Part shown: positions 9,622-21,555 of the stretch, in pieces
How positions within the stretch are numbered: the stretch's first letter is position 1
How the letters are laid out: each line of letters begins with the position of its first letter
Origin: Guyanagaster necrorhizus
Taxonomy: Eukaryota > Basidiomycota > Agaricomycetes > Agaricales > Physalacriaceae
Assembly: GCF_019112545.1 (NCBI RefSeq)
Contig: NW_025064916.1
Location: 106,696 to 170,695, forward strand
Direction of reading: 5' to 3'
DNA: 64,000 nt
The notes under the pieces: generated by a model
Told to the model about the DNA's origin: nothing
The model's input: only the letters and a program-made list of their open reading frames with translations
The model's database searches: none
Program-made: the position numbers and the translations under genes

Positions 9622-12102
9622 ATGTCTCTCTCTTGGATAAAACGGAAATCGAGACTTCAAGAACTTCTGAAAAGTCATGGCGACGAGGAGGAGGATGGGC
9701 TGGCACTGGATCGGTTGCTGCACGGCCAGAGTGTTATTGGGAAGACATGTATGTGCATCAAGTCACTTTTATGCTATGTACCGTGCTGATTTTATTAGCG
9801 AGGACTATCGAAATCGACTCCATAAAACTTCAGGATAAAGATTTTCAGGCGGTCGGGAAGCTTGACTACGGCCAGTTTGGCGTAGTTCGTTCCTTTTTTC
9901 CTTGGAAAACTCAAGCTTCATCGTTGTGTATAGATCGACGTTGTCAAATGTAGACTAGATGGGCGCGTCTATGTACGCAAAACCATCGAGAAGAAATTTG
10001 TGTTGAGAGCGCGTGAGGTACGCTGTCAGGAACCAAGTCGGTTTGTATGCAGCTGACGAAGTCAAATAAAGCAATGCTCGCCGCAGCTTGAACGCGATAT
10101 TCTGCGCCTTGCAACAAAGACCAATTCACAGTGGGTGCCACATTTGCTGTGTGCGTTCCAAACCCCGATGCATTTGAAGCTCGTCATGGACTATGCCGAG
10201 GGGGGTACACTCTGGGACGTGTTGGAATCTAGCGCGCTGGACGGCAGGATTTCGGAACGCGATATCAGATGGTGGGCACCACAGATCGTCAGCGCGATTC
10301 ATTGGTGTCACTCACAAGGCTTTGTGCACAGGCAGGTCTGAGATTCTCACGCACAAACTCTCATTGACACCGGAACAGAGATATCAAACCTCACAATTTC
10401 GTCCTCAAACCTCACGCTCACATTCTCTTGATTGATTTTGGTTCGGCGGCCCCACTTCTTCCCCGCCTGCCGGATGGCAGTCAGCGTTTGCCGAAGCAGT
10501 ATTGCCTCGTCCCATGTGGAACTTGCGATTACATCTCGCCCGAGATACTCAAAGCCCATGAGCGCGCACTTGTTGCCTTGGAAATGGAAGATGATGACCG
10601 CAGCTCTGAATTCGAACATGGAGATGATGTTTATGGACGAGAGACAGACTGGTGGAGCATGGGTGCGATGCTGTATGAAATGGCCTATGGTCAAGCGCCC
10701 TTCTTTGCAGAGGATATCCGTAGGACATACGTGAAGATAATGGCTGACAACGTTTGTTTTCTTCTTTATCCTGTCTAACGAATGCTGATCGGAGTCCAGA
10801 GATACATTCCGTTCAATAATAGTATTCTTATTACACCTGAATTCCAAGACTTCTTGCGCAGGTGAATGCACCATTCTCCAGACTTATTAACCCTGCTGAT
10901 AGGGATTCACGAAGATTGCTCACTGATGCCGAGTTCCGTCTGGGAAGACACAACGTGGCCGAACTCACCTCTCATAAGTTTTTTGCCAACGTTCGCTGGA
11001 CCAATTTCCATGATGGTAGGTTTCTCGTTAAATAATCTTTACATCTGCATTATCTTAATGTTGATTTTGGTCTTTAGAGGCCGTCCCTGCAGACGTTCAC
11101 GTTCCTAGGTTCACCTACACAGATGCCAACGTTGACCTTCAGATGGAGGTCGACGGATCAGATGGCAATGGATCCGAGTCGAAACCCTTTGCTTTTTCGG
11201 ATCTTTTCCAGTCATCTGTTGGATCATCTCAGGGTCTCTCTATTCTGAAGTCTATAGCGACACCTCGACCGACATCTGGAGATAACAGTTCGCCCTTCAT
11301 CGGCTTTTCATGGGGACCTATGATAACTGCATTCCCGGACCTGGCACCTCACTCTCGTGAATCCATGACTGGTACACTCAATGCTCCCAAACTAGTCGGA
11401 CTATCTCCGGCCACTACTGGTTCCACGCCGGCACCCCATCTTCTAACGCCGACGCCCAATTCACGTCCTTTCAGCACCCCGATCCGATCCGGACCTCGAA
11501 CCCCATATCAGATGCTTTCACGGAACAGTACTGCCCGCCGTACAACAGTTACAAGACGGCCAGTCTCAGATCGCGAGGCCATGAAGCAGCTCATTGACTG
11601 TGTTAGCATGAGCGCGCATAAGAAAGTGCTAGAGAGCGGTCGGAAACCACATATCTTGACGTCCATTGGCAGACGCAGTCGGTCAGCCTCGTTGAAAGAG
11701 CTTCGTTTCCTTCCCTTGGAGGATCCACGACAGATACCTGTGCACGTCTCTGACTCGGAAGAGGAATCTGACACAGACATGGAGGCTCCGCAGAGCCCGA
11801 GTCCGAGTCCTAGGCCAGGATCCGTTTTGTCGAAACGGAGTGCGACGCCTAACGCTACAATAGCATTTACTCAGCGGTCGAGCGATTTCTCGCAGCGGAC
11901 GGGTACGGATTTGTCTGTCAAAGTTGCGGAGAGGTTTCAACAAGATGAAGACGTCAGTATACCTCGTGTGCGAGTAGGGTCGAGCCTTTCATACGAGAAT
12001 ACGACGTTTAATAACTTGGAAAGTAAGCATACTTCGATCATGGAAGATATTCATAGCATAGAGGGCCGATTAAAACAGTTGATCTCTGCTATCGCGCATT
12101 AG
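9622..12102 (+). CDS. AGC-type (DMPK/GEK-like) protein kinase
   Basis: Eight exons give an open 709-residue protein: 9622-9748, 9799-9884, 9934-10017, 10072-10331, 10379-10751, 10800-10861, 10903-11015 and 11078-12102. An in-frame TAA at 9616-9618 supports the ATG at 9622. The kinase domain spans roughly residues 50-350: glycine loop [11 protein letters not shown], invariant Lys in [32 protein letters not shown], the metal-binding DFG in [21 protein letters not shown], and [17 protein letters not shown]. The first glycine of the loop is replaced by Asp; the other essentials are present. The HRD codons are joined across an intron with a GC donor at 10332. A Ser/Pro/Thr-rich, probably unstructured tail of about 340 residues follows and ends in a short helical [16 protein letters not shown]. 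The domain resembles basidiomycete AGC/DMPK kinases, a group tied to cytoskeleton and polarity. The exact partner is unknown. Confidence 0.88.
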
Positions 12103-12311
12103 TTTGAGACCTGATACCTGTTACATACGACGATTATCTACATGATCTTTCCCTATCCTCATCTTTAAGCGTCGGCTGCCCACACCCATGGGCTTTCTTT
12201 TCCCCCTTGCTGTCGTGAGATGTCCTCATATTCTCGAGCGCGGGTATTGGAGCTGTCGAGCCTATGGTTTCCGCCGCCTATCGGCGCTCTACATTCAGGA
12301 CTAAAACAGAA
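12103..12311. other. convergent intergenic region
   Basis: Space between the 3' ends of the kinase and the zinc-finger fragment. No terminator motif can be defined for fungal genes here. Confidence 0.3.
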
Positions 12312-12923
12312 CTAGGTTAAGAGTTGGCAACGATTACATTGATTGATGAACTGACCATTGACTAGCCTCCATCGCTCCTCCGCACTGAAAAGATATTTCA
12401 GCTTCTCAGACATCTGTTTAGACGATGTATATACCTCTGTGATAACGAACGTGTGGCCATTTATGCAGTTGTAGAAATGACCTCGATGCGAAAATCCTAA
12501 GGCTTGAACAATGTCTTGTTTCTCCTGCAAAGACATCGGCTGATAGACGGCATCATTCATGATGTGATCTTCCAATTTTCTGTATTCTGTGAAGCAACGC
12601 TCAATTTTGGCGTGGCAGTTCCCATGGAACCATCGACGGTCTTCAGTGACCTGGGATGAATCACTTGATGGACGGCTTGCAAAGTATGACAGTCCGGGCT
12701 TTCTCAAGCGTCTCTTCAACTTCTTCTTGTCCGCCTGGACTTTCTCTATCAAGCTATCCCGAGCGTCTGCTGATGCACCATCTTTGAAAACCTGCCTGCG
12801 CTTCTCCAACATCGAAAAACGAAACTGTTCAAAGTCACAACAGAGCATCAAGGTGGCGGAACGAGTGGCCAGACGTGATGAACATGAGAGATGGTAATAG
12901 CCTTCTGACAGTCGATGATGCAC
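12312..12923 (-). pseudogene. C-terminal fragment with RZ/NFX1-type zinc finger
   Basis: The minus-strand frame has a basic helical part (EKVQADKKKLKRRLRK), then WFHGNCHAKIERCFTEY, EKQDIVQALGFSHRGHFYNC and NGHTFVITE. A GT-AG intron (12434-12385) joins ITE to CGGAMEAS, giving the RZ-type finger pattern found at the C-terminus of ZNFX1/NFX1-like helicases and RNF213. After CGGAMEAS a 19-base stretch interrupts; CNRC, the expected last Cys pair, is found in the frame just beyond it (about 12313-12335), so the finger is probably broken by a small insertion. The helicase and NFX1 repeats of the full family are absent upstream. This is either a small stand-alone RZ protein or the tail of a lost large gene. 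Confidence 0.5.
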
Positions 12924-13247
12924 GACTGATAGATGAACAGTGTGAATGAGTACCAGACATTACAATGACGAGGAGCTTCAGGTTCGTTGGAAGTCATTGG
13001 AACATCGTTCCTATCGGTGTCGGTGCTGCAGGAAACTTGATAACGGGTTTCAGAAAGTCGGTCGCCTTTGCCCGGAATGACATCGCCTTGTCAATGGTAT
13101 TTTGCCTATAGCTCTAAATTAGGATTAATAGATCCTGTAGACAACATACGTGTGAATTAGAATAAACAGCCGGAACCTACGCAAGAAAGAGAAGGGCGTA
13201 CGATACATCTTGATTCTGCGTTTTGATTCTGCGTTTCCATTCCTTTT
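12924..13247. other. no clear gene
   Basis: On the minus strand an ATG at 13083 opens MSFRAKATDFLKPVIKFPAA and closes after about 29 residues. It could be a first exon of the zinc-finger fragment, but I could not place a convincing splice. Confidence 0.25.
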
Positions 13248-14154
13248 TCATCTTGGAGTCTGTTGGTTCTTGTGGCGACAGAACGGACGGAGTAGCAGGT
13301 ATATGGCTGTCCCAGGCTGGAGTTCAAGTACCTGGGGAACAAGTGACGGGGCTGCAATCCTTGCTCGGAAGGCCTTGTATGTAAGATAGCCCATCAACTT
13401 GACAATTGGAAGGTCGAGATTGCCTGGGGAACGAAGTAGGTTTGCTGTCCATGGATTAGCATGCAGACTGAACCAGGAAATGTGATACACACAGAGAATG
13501 ATAGGTGGTACCTCGGATAAGCCATCGATCACCCTAGAGAGCAAGTCCACCAAGTTTTCGAAAAGAAGATCAGTGAGAGGCGCCTCCATAGTGGTATCAA
13601 CAGATTTTCCCTGCTGTAGAGCCCATCTCAAGTCCTTGACGCCGTTGATGGTGGGCTTAGTGAAAAATAGTATGACGCGATACAGGTAGTGCAGATTGGG
13701 GTTATGTAGCGAATGCTTGACAGAGTCTCGGCTGAAAGGAAAGGCGATGGAGACGATGGATGCAACCGATTTGGCAGATTCAAACTGGACTGAGTAGTGA
13801 GACTGGGCGCAAAGCAAGGAGCGGAAGACGTACATCTCGACGGCATTTTGAGCTTGGCTTGGGGAAAGAGACGACATGATGCCAACTATCTGACCACCTA
13901 GAACCTCTCCTGCTTCAAAGCTCGACTTGCTCAAATCAGCCAAGCCATTGGCGGTGGCCACCGCTGTATCTATCACACTTTCAGGATGTACTCTACCTGG
14001 ACTAGGAGACAGAGGAAACTTGTCAGATGTGCAGGAGTTGGCAGTGTTATTTAACGCTTACAGCAAGAGCCTCGGAAGGTTTTTGGGACCCTTGCGACGG
14101 AAGCCGACGCCAGGAGAAAGGTGGAGTAGGAGGAAGAGCAGTGGCAATGAAAAA
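13248..14154 (-). CDS. unrecognised protein with hydrophobic N-terminus
   Basis: The main exon is 14001-13248, an open frame of about 250 codons ending at 13248. A GT-AG intron (14061-14002) links it to an upstream exon 14154-14062 that reads SLPLLFLLLHLSPGVGF, a signal peptide or signal anchor, then RRKGPKNLPR. The first coding exon with the ATG should lie just upstream (the sequence before 14155 ends in a good CAG acceptor) but I could not fix it. The body has helical stretches such as SKSSFEAGEVLGGQIVGIM and LLFENLVDLLSRVIDGL. I recognise no family. The long frame, the splice signals and base composition like the neighbouring genes argue that it is real. Predicted location: secretory pathway or membrane. 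Confidence 0.55.
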
Positions 14155-14750
14155 CTGAAAGGGAACCAAAAGGAATATAATCGTCAACAATGTCAACGTA
14201 GTTACTTGCAACGGTTGCCTTTTACTTGCTCTTCCTCTTGATAAACATTATCACTGCCTCGATGATATTCTATGCTATCCTCGAAGGAAACACTTACTGA
14301 TATTGAGAACTTACTGAGATGGCTACCTTCAATTCCCTATGCACAGATGCGCCAAAATAGATTTATATTTCTGCCGACTAGAACTCGTCTCATCACGCGA
14401 AGATTGCAACAATCATGCAGGCACTCAAATGTTCAACACCGCACTGTAGGAGGATCTTTGAGAGTTCCCCGATTGCTGATTTCAATCCACCAATTCAGAC
14501 ACGACTGTGTAGACACCCATCGCAACCATTTTGTATCTGCAGCACACTATCTGCCCGTCTTTTGTGATACTTGAACGCCCTCCGGTCTGTTACATAATGA
14601 AACCATCGTTAGGCGGATATACTATTTCCCTGCTTATCCCAGTTGTCCAGTCGCCCAGAAAAGTTTTCAGTCGTATGACCTTTTTTTTTTCTGGCGATCA
14701 CTGGCGGGTTTACACATACACCTCGTGACGAGTACCTTGTCAGATAGAAA
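14155..14750. other. no recognised gene
   Basis: Probable 5' region of the minus-strand gene to the left. A plus-strand frame at 14272-14574 has balanced composition but no motif. A ten-T run lies near 14681-14690. Confidence 0.3.
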
Positions 14751-14994
14751 CTTTAACACGTATGTTCACAAGCCTTTCTACCTCTGTTTCTGATCTATCA
14801 TTTTGTAGTTCATCAACCCAGTGTCGGTTTTTGAGATTCAATAATGTCACATCATGCTATAGGGTGTGACACCATCGAGAAGAAGATGGATTTGTGCCAC
14901 TATCCAGATGATATATCGATGTGACCCATCTTCAAGTCTGGTCACTCTGCTGGCCATGAACGTTGAAGATTGGTCGCGGTACTTCGACCTTCAT

Positions 14995-15480
14995 GAATAA
15001 ATGTACCTTCCATCCGTCTCTTCTGCCAAGAATTTATCAAATGCCTCAAGCACGTCTCTGTGTTCTTCGTTGCGTCCTTGTTCGCGACCTTCGCGCTTAC
15101 CTATCTGGATACCTTCTTTCATTGCTGAAGCTTTCGCCTGTTTAAAGCCCTCCGCATATCCAGCATTCCAAAGCTTCTTTTTTCCCCCTCATTAAGCCTT
15201 TTCATCATTCCTTCTTCCCAACCTCTTCCCCTCGCTTCAAGGCTGTGCAGCGCCATTTTCAATTCATGCGCTTCAGACCTGAACGTTTGAACTTTGAAGC
15301 AGAATGCTCTGCCTCAGCACACCATTTTTCCAATTGAGCTGTGTCGAACTGAAGGCGTTTCAAAGCAGACTCGGTGTTTTTTAACTGCAACTTGTACCTT
15401 GCAATGTCATCTTCCGATTGTATTGCACTCGTATCCGCTTCGCCTGATCCTTCTCTGCTGAAGCGCTTTTCATGAACCAT
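14995..15480 (-). pseudogene. coiled-coil hypothetical protein relic, copy 1
   Basis: From 15480 the minus strand reads MVHEKRFSREGSGEADTS, then a heptad-like helix (LQLKNTESALKRLQFDTAQLEKW). After a break the frame resumes as LWNAGYAEGFKQAKASAMKE, REGREQGR and EAFDKFLAEETDG, ending near 14995. The paralogue at 59393-60030 has the same blocks. Stops and a frameshift near 15180-15260 break it. It looks like a basic, helical basidiomycete protein of unknown role. Confidence 0.55.
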
Positions 15481-16896
15481 TTTTTGGCTAGCGCTTTGGC
15501 ATATTTGGCATGAGCTATTGCTTCGTCCGCCCGGTGGGTCTCACACTCTAGGCGATCAGCAATAACTTGAAGAAAGAATTCGAGATGCGCCGTAACACAT
15601 TCTCAGTCACCGTGGCTGCCAGCACATGAATCCACGCCCAAAGGATGTCTGTGATGGCCCTTTGGGAGATGGAACCTGAATGTGTCGTGTTCCAGAAATC
15701 GAATCAGGTTTGAAGAGGAACTGCAGGTAGCATCCCGAATTAGGTTAACTATTTATTCTGTGGGAAGGCTAGGGACATGTAATTGTCAGGCACTTCAGAT
15801 GCCTGGTAGATGATAACTTCGACTTACTCTATCTTACTGCTATAGCTCGGAAACTGCGCCGAGGCAGAGTTCTGTGGGTCCACAAACTTAGTTGGCATGA
15901 CTGTCTTGAGAGGAGAACAGTGGGTCTGGGCTCAACTTTTCACTGTCAGAAATCAGGACATGCAAATAACACATGCGCAATGGCCATCATTCGGCTGTTC
16001 TGCTGTGGGAGGAACCAGTTTGCATCCAGCGCTGAACTCATATCAGATACGGCGCTTCTCGTTCTTGTGAATGAAACTTAGCAGAGTTTCGAGCTATAGT
16101 GAGGCCCCATTTCGGGAGGGGTCTCGGCGCTGATAAATGGACGAGCGTCAGGTACGTGTTTCCCCACTGAGTATCGGTCTCCTCGGTCCGCAATGATTAT
16201 GCAGCAATTTTCAAGAAATGAATGCGAGAACCAAGGGGTAAAGGTAATCTTTTATACGGCGAATGCAATGCTAACGTCTGGACTTTCATCAAGGAATACG
16301 ATGAATCGCTTGGCGTACGCAAATCTTTATGACGTCCGGCGACCTGGGTATCAATAATGAGCTCACGAAGGACAGTAGGATCAGTGCTGTCGTTTCTTTT
16401 AGCTTCGTAATCCCATAGAAAACCGCAGCCATTTTAAAGACAGTAGCCGGGAAATCATTATAATTCAATCCCACCGAGACCATACAAATCTACAGTATGC
16501 GTTATCTACTCACAGGGTCCTAAATCATCTCAGTCAGATTTCACAGGCCAATGCACCGTCGGAAGTGTAGTTCATTAATCAGACGACCCTTCTTGGCTAT
16601 GTAACTCCCTTTTCCGATTTCCCCACATGATTGCAGCACACCAAGAATATATCTTTCGCAGATAATTTCGACCCGTGGACATTTACAACATGCGCTGGAT
16701 CAGTTCGTTTCTGATGCATACAGCTTTTTGCAAATGTTCCAGTTCGTGGCGATGCTGTCGGATAATCTATCGACAGGCGTTATATGGTTTAGTTCCGCAC
16801 TGTATAAAATGCAGGGCTACAGTATATGGCGGTATAACAGTACATACCTTGCTTTAGGTGGTTGTTCTTTATTCCCTCCTTTGCCTCGGTACCAAG
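15481..16896. other. unassigned part of duplicated segment
   Basis: The stretch between the coiled-coil relic and the lipase start is conserved in copy 2 (60030-61106). On the minus strand, short pieces such as ALDANWFLPQQNSRM, AKRFIVFLDESPDV and YKRLPLPLG occur in both copies, hinting at an eroded minus-strand gene. No intact frame or known domain is seen. The last part before 16897 should hold the lipase promoter. Confidence 0.4.
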
Positions 16897-18195
16897 ATGC
16901 ATGTGCCATTTTTATCCCAGTTGATTTCGACTCTGGGTACAATCTATCCTACGTCTTCGGGACCAGTCCCTCCTGGCGTCACCCCGTTATCCGTTGTTGA
17001 ACTTGCCTCATTTGCGCCGTACACGCAGTTCGCAAGGGCGGCATATTGCGGTTCAGACGCCTTGAAAAACTGGAGTTGCGGAGGTACGCGTTGTGCTCCA
17101 TGCCTTTTCTGTTGCTGAGGGCCGTCTTTCAGAGGCTTGTGATGCTGTATCCGACTTCGAACCTACACTTGTCGGTGGCAATGGAGATGATGTCCAGTAT
17201 TGTTAGTGGTTTCCCCAGCCAGGCCAGCCCACATAGAAAGGCTGACATATATTCTTCTAGTTTTCGTTGGGTACTGGCCATCCGAGGACGCCATAGTTGT
17301 AGGACATGAAGGCACTGACCCAACCCAGTTGTGAGATTGTTCTCTGTCATCAAAGTTCTAGTGGTTTATTCTAATATTTTTATTCAGTAAATCTGTTTTG
17401 ACAGATATTGAAGCACTCCATCATACCCTTGACATGAATCTTTTCCCTGGTGTCTCCAGTGACATTTATGTGCATGGCGGTTTCAGAGATGCACAGGCTT
17501 CAACAGCTAGGGAAATTCTCACTGAAGTTCAATCACTCATCGAGTCCAAGGGAACCAGCAATTTAGTTGTCGTTGGACACTCACTCGGGGGAGCTCTGGC
17601 CGAACTTGACGGCCTTTTCTTCGCTCTAAACATACCCTCTGCATCCATCAAGGTAATGACTTACGGAACACCTCGTATGTATCCTCGCAGCATATACAGA
17701 TGCATAACTCAGCTTCCATAATTTACTCACTCCGGATCTTTTTAGGTGTCGGGAATTTGGCCTTTGCGGAGCTCATCGATTCTAAAGTAGGAGACATGGT
17801 TAAGTATCTTTCGTTTGTGCTGACCCCTTTGACCTATAGGTACCAAACTTCAAGCGGATTAATAACAAACATGGTATGGTGACACATTCAGTTTACAATA
17901 CTGATCCTGATCGAATTCAGATTTTATCCCTATACTGCCTGGAAGAGACCTCGGATATGCTCAACCTGAAACCGAGATCCATATCCTCGAACCAGGCTCT
18001 GCTGTCGCTTGTCCAGGTGGGTCGAATTTCCTTAGTCTTGTCTATATAACTGACAAAGCAATTATTGCAGGAAATGATGATGTGACTGACCCAGAGTGCC
18101 AGATCAAAACAGTTCCAAATATTTTTGAAGGAAAGTTACTAGATCATCTTGGCCCTTATGAGGGCATTTACATTGGCACAATATTTTGTTATTAA
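16897..18195 (+). CDS. class 3 lipase, copy 1
   Basis: Eight exons give an open 306-residue protein: 16897-17083, 17133-17201, 17261-17330, 17388-17674, 17746-17798, 17840-17873, 17921-18016 and 18071-18195, all GT-AG. The N-terminus (MHVPFLSQLISTLG) is a plausible secretion signal. Next come the Cys-containing segments AAYCGSDALKNWSCG and EACDAV, then VVGHEGTDPTQ, FPGVSSDIYVHGGF, the nucleophile elbow VVGHSLGGALAEL with the catalytic Ser, ITYGTPR-type MTYGTPRVGNLAF, then RINNKHDFIPILPGR with the likely catalytic Asp, ETEIHILEPG with the catalytic His, and the Cys-rich end DPECQIKTVPNIFEG. This matches secreted fungal lipases of the Rhizomucor/Thermomyces type, which hydrolyse triacylglycerols or related esters. 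A paralogue lies at 61107-62396. Nothing in the coding sequence is broken. Confidence 0.9.
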
Positions 18196-18600
18196 ATTCA
18201 ACTCTCCCAACTCAAGGCAAAGCTTAAGTATTTAGGCTTGGCTATTGTCAGTCAACTGTTAGTGGTTTAAATTACACACTTTTTTAATATTAATCTTTAT
18301 GATGACACATTTGATGGTTGCCAGAAAAGATCAATATTTGTTGCATCATTTGTGGCTGATAATTGGGATAATTGAGACCAGTTGTGAATGTTGCATGTGT
18401 GCAGAAAACATATATACATGAAGGCCTGTAGAGGCCAGATATATGATAAAAATCCATTCCTCTTAGGTGCTATATAGAAGAAGTATCAACCTGAAACATG
18501 GTGAACTCACACCAGTTGATGTACTTGTATTGACAGAGTATTGACTGACATTTTACCACTTTGGACTTTCACAATTCACATTGTTTATCCCTGACAGACA
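18196..18600. other. 3' flank of lipase copy 1, end of duplication
   Basis: This sequence is conserved with 62397-62820. Matching landmarks are GATAATTGGGATAATTGAGACC and ACATGAAGGCCTGTAGAGG. Homology to copy 2 stops near 18600, where the AT-rich block begins. Confidence 0.6.
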
Positions 18601-20740
18601 TGGAGGCTGTGTGCTTCACATCATCACATCTCATTTCCTCTGTTGAAATGGCCTAGCCTGACAAGTGGCCTTATTTGATACTCTCTGAACTTGCATCTAA
18701 AGTATCCTATATAACAGGAGCAATGTTTCTCCACACATTGATGTGCTTGATAATGGATGAACAACTAAGTCAGGCAAAAGAGAAATGTGATCTCAGTCAC
18801 TAAGGCTTAATCACTCTATGCACTATCACCAATATTGTTGAGTTTGAGTGTTTTAAGTATGATAGAAGCACTCTGCAGACTCAAATAAATTAAGAACAAT
18901 TGTATAAAGACAGTTAACTCAGTGCTAATTTGCTTCCTAAGATGCAATACTCACAGGAGTGATGTGGATAAGACACAATATGCAAATTGAGACTTAAAAT
19001 TATAAGCTACTGTGCTCAGCTTAATTTAGAATGCTCTGAAACCTAATACTAAGTCTCTCAAGCACTTTGGCTTGACTAGCTGCACTTATGGCTAACTAGC
19101 AATCTTTGAAACTAAAGAATTTGTATTCTGATGCTGAAACTCTTATTAAGCCAGAACCCAAATTATGCTGAAACTTGTAGTTTAATTAAGACTTCAATTC
19201 TATTTGATACAAGAGAACTTAGCAACAAAAGCTACTCAAGTCAAGGTTAGATGCAAAGCCTTTGATCCAGAGACTAACTACATTGAGCCAGAAGGCCTAA
19301 TCATGGGAATGGGTTATTCAACATGTGATTCCCCTCTCTCCATTCTTTTATACATGAGTAAAATATACAGAATCTATAAATAATATAGTTCTATCAATAT
19401 TTTCTATTGGCTAGCCTGGAATCAGACTATTATTCTATCTTAGCACATCAAATATAGTCCTTTTAGGTGGTTCTGGAGCTCCATGGAGCTCCACTTCATC
19501 AGTCCAGAAATAGCAGCTATACACTTGATCATCTCAGTTTCACTTACTATACTTGGAGTCACCACCAATCATGATTGATCAGTAATTTAGGTTGTTTAGT
19601 GCTGATTATAGATGATCTGAGGCACTAATCAAGTACTGCAGCTGTTGCTCATCCCATTTCTAAGTCTCATGCAATACTCTGTGTCTGATAAATCATGACT
19701 TGTACATTCTAAGCTAAACTTGAGATGCTAGTCATAGACTAATGAGTTCTGTTCTGCTTCTACTCCTGGTTTGGATGCTAGCTGTCTTTAGCACTCCACT
19801 GTGTGTCATAGTAATATTCTTTGGATTAGACTAAGATCTACTAGCCTTTATGGCATTTAGAATTGGCTCAAATGTGATACCACTTCTAAGTCCAACTTGA
19901 CTTAGTATTTTATCAAAGTGTAGTGCAATTTCATTAAGTTTAACTTAACTTTGGATTATTATCTCAGTGTGAAGTTAGTTCTCTAAATTCAATTGGACTT
20001 GGAATTCTTGGCTAACATGGCTATCAGCTCAGAGTCTCTGCTATAGCCTTTAAATAGCTAGCCATATAGACTTCAGCTTTGTGGATATATTGTTTAAAAT
20101 TCACAAATTTTAGAGCTGGATGTATACACTGCATATCAACAACTGCTTATCTATTTGAGAAAAATATAGACAGATCTGCCTTATCCAAAGTGCTTATGGA
20201 TAGCAGGTTTGCTGCAAGTGATGAGAAGTGAAGTGCATTCTTAAAGATCAGCTTTACTTCTTTTCCATCCACTCTGAAGGATTGACTGTTCTCTGCCTAA
20301 TGATATTGGAGCTACCATTATCCTCAATGGCTGAGGCACTGGTGTAAAGAGCTACTAGTGTGTACTCAGTGAAGTCATCTCTATTCTTGAAGAGGTAATT
20401 GCTAGCACCAGAGTCTATAAAAGTGAGTGTAGTAGTTGGATTTCAGTTTGTGAATGTGGTCATTATGAATGCTCTCTCTTCAGGTAAGATATCACAAATA
20501 AATTTATTTTAGTTGTTCTCATCTTCATCTATTAGTGAAAGCATTCTATCATTATCATTTAGTTCATTCCCATCATCATCATTAACACTGGTCAATAGTG
20601 GCATTTCAGAGTCTGTCTCCTTCTCCAAAGAAGAGTATTTTATTGCTAAGAAGCATATACTCACAGTGTCAGAGTCAGTGGTCATATCTGAACCTGATGA
20701 TAATTCAGCCTCATTCACACCTGTTTCATCTCAATGCTAG
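18600..20740 (-). mobile_element. Ty1/copia relic (minus), heavily decayed
   Basis: The minus strand shows a copia protease piece, LTFIDSGASNYLFKNRDDF, at about 20390-20450, preceded by an acidic linker (20509-20718). Lower coordinates (downstream for the element) carry only stop-riddled traces. The sequence is AT-rich with very few CG dinucleotides, as expected for a methylated and mutated relic. LTRs were not found. Confidence 0.55.
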
Positions 20741-21250
20741 AAGGAGCATGTCCTATTCCACTTATACACTCAGTCACTGGTCATCTCATCTTCTACTATA
20801 ATCTCATCCTCATTACAGTCAATATCTATGCACAGTTTTAGTTAGAATAACTGTGACTCATGCAATTCTTACTATAGCAATAGTATTGTAGGTAGACAAT
20901 AGCACACCTGCAAGATATAAGGAGTATTTGTTAGATATAGAATTAGTATGATACAAACATATTCACTTATTTGATTTTCTTTCCCTTTTTAGTACAACAC
21001 ACCATTCTACATATCTCAGCTTTTAACCACAATACTGAGATGTGAGTGTCTTCTATATCTACCTCTGTTTTACTGTATTTACTCATTATTTATATAGTAA
21101 CATTATGATGTTCTATTCTAGATAGATAATACAGCTTTTAACCACAACACTGAGATTAACATTATGATATCCTATTCTAGCACATGTTCTCTTCTGAACT
21201 CTTTCTCATTCACCATGTCTGTGCATCTGTCTTGTTAACTCCAACAGGTT
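20741..21250. repeat. AT-rich leader with an imperfect tandem repeat
   Basis: CAGCTTTTAACCACAA-ACTGAGAT and a following TAACATTATGAT-TCCTATTCTAG type segment occur twice, at about 21018-21120 and 21134-21180. The stretch lies just before the plus-strand copia gag relic and may be its leader or LTR remnant. Confidence 0.35.
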
Positions 21251-21555
21251 ATGGGCCTTGCTACTAATATATCTATGACAACTGAAATAAAGCTAGTCAG
21301 CACAATAAAGCCTACAGATAATGGATTGAACTAGACAGCATTTGAAGAAAAGCTCACCAACAAATTTCTGGATAAGAGCCTTGGCTGATACCTCCAAGAA
21401 ACAGCTCACAAACCCCTGTATCCTGTCCAGCATAAGGGAAACACCTACTAAACCTCCAATACTGCATTTTTACACTCACTCTTAGATGACAATCTGAAAA
21501 AGCTAGAGGATAAACTGGAGAAATATGAGCAGAAGAAGGCAAAAATGCATACTAT
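21251..21555 (+). pseudogene. copia gag relic, part 1
   Basis: The plus strand begins MGLATNISMTTEIKLV and continues as FEEKLTNKFLDKSLG and a charged helix (LDDNLKKLEDKLEKYEQKKAK). Several in-frame stops fit single C-to-T or G-to-A changes. The frame is cut at 21555 by element G1 and resumes at 29521. Confidence 0.55.
21551..21555. repeat. target-site duplication of G1 (left)
   Basis: ACTAT immediately before the left LTR is repeated exactly at 29516-29520 after the right LTR. Confidence 0.9.

Larger units (their letters stand above)
14751..18600 (+). repeat. segmental duplication, copy 1 (about 3.8 kb)
   Basis: This segment matches 59280-62820 in the same orientation for nearly its whole length. 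Landmarks in order: GTTCACAAGCC at the left end, CACTATCC-GATGATATATCGATG, the broken coiled-coil frame, CGGCTGTTCTGCTGTGGGAGG, the lipase gene, and ACATGAAGGCCTGTAGAGG near the right end. Copy 1 carries about 375 bp (roughly 15610-15985) that copy 2 lacks. The right end passes directly into the AT-rich retrotransposon block. Confidence 0.88.

Noticed and set aside
10347..10874. 175-codon minus-strand frame across the kinase gene
   Set aside because: It overlaps conserved kinase motifs on the plus strand and has no recognisable content; it is a shadow frame.
20860..21180. Short repeats as a CRISPR-like or satellite array
   Set aside because: Only two imperfect units are present, with unequal spacing, next to a copia relic.
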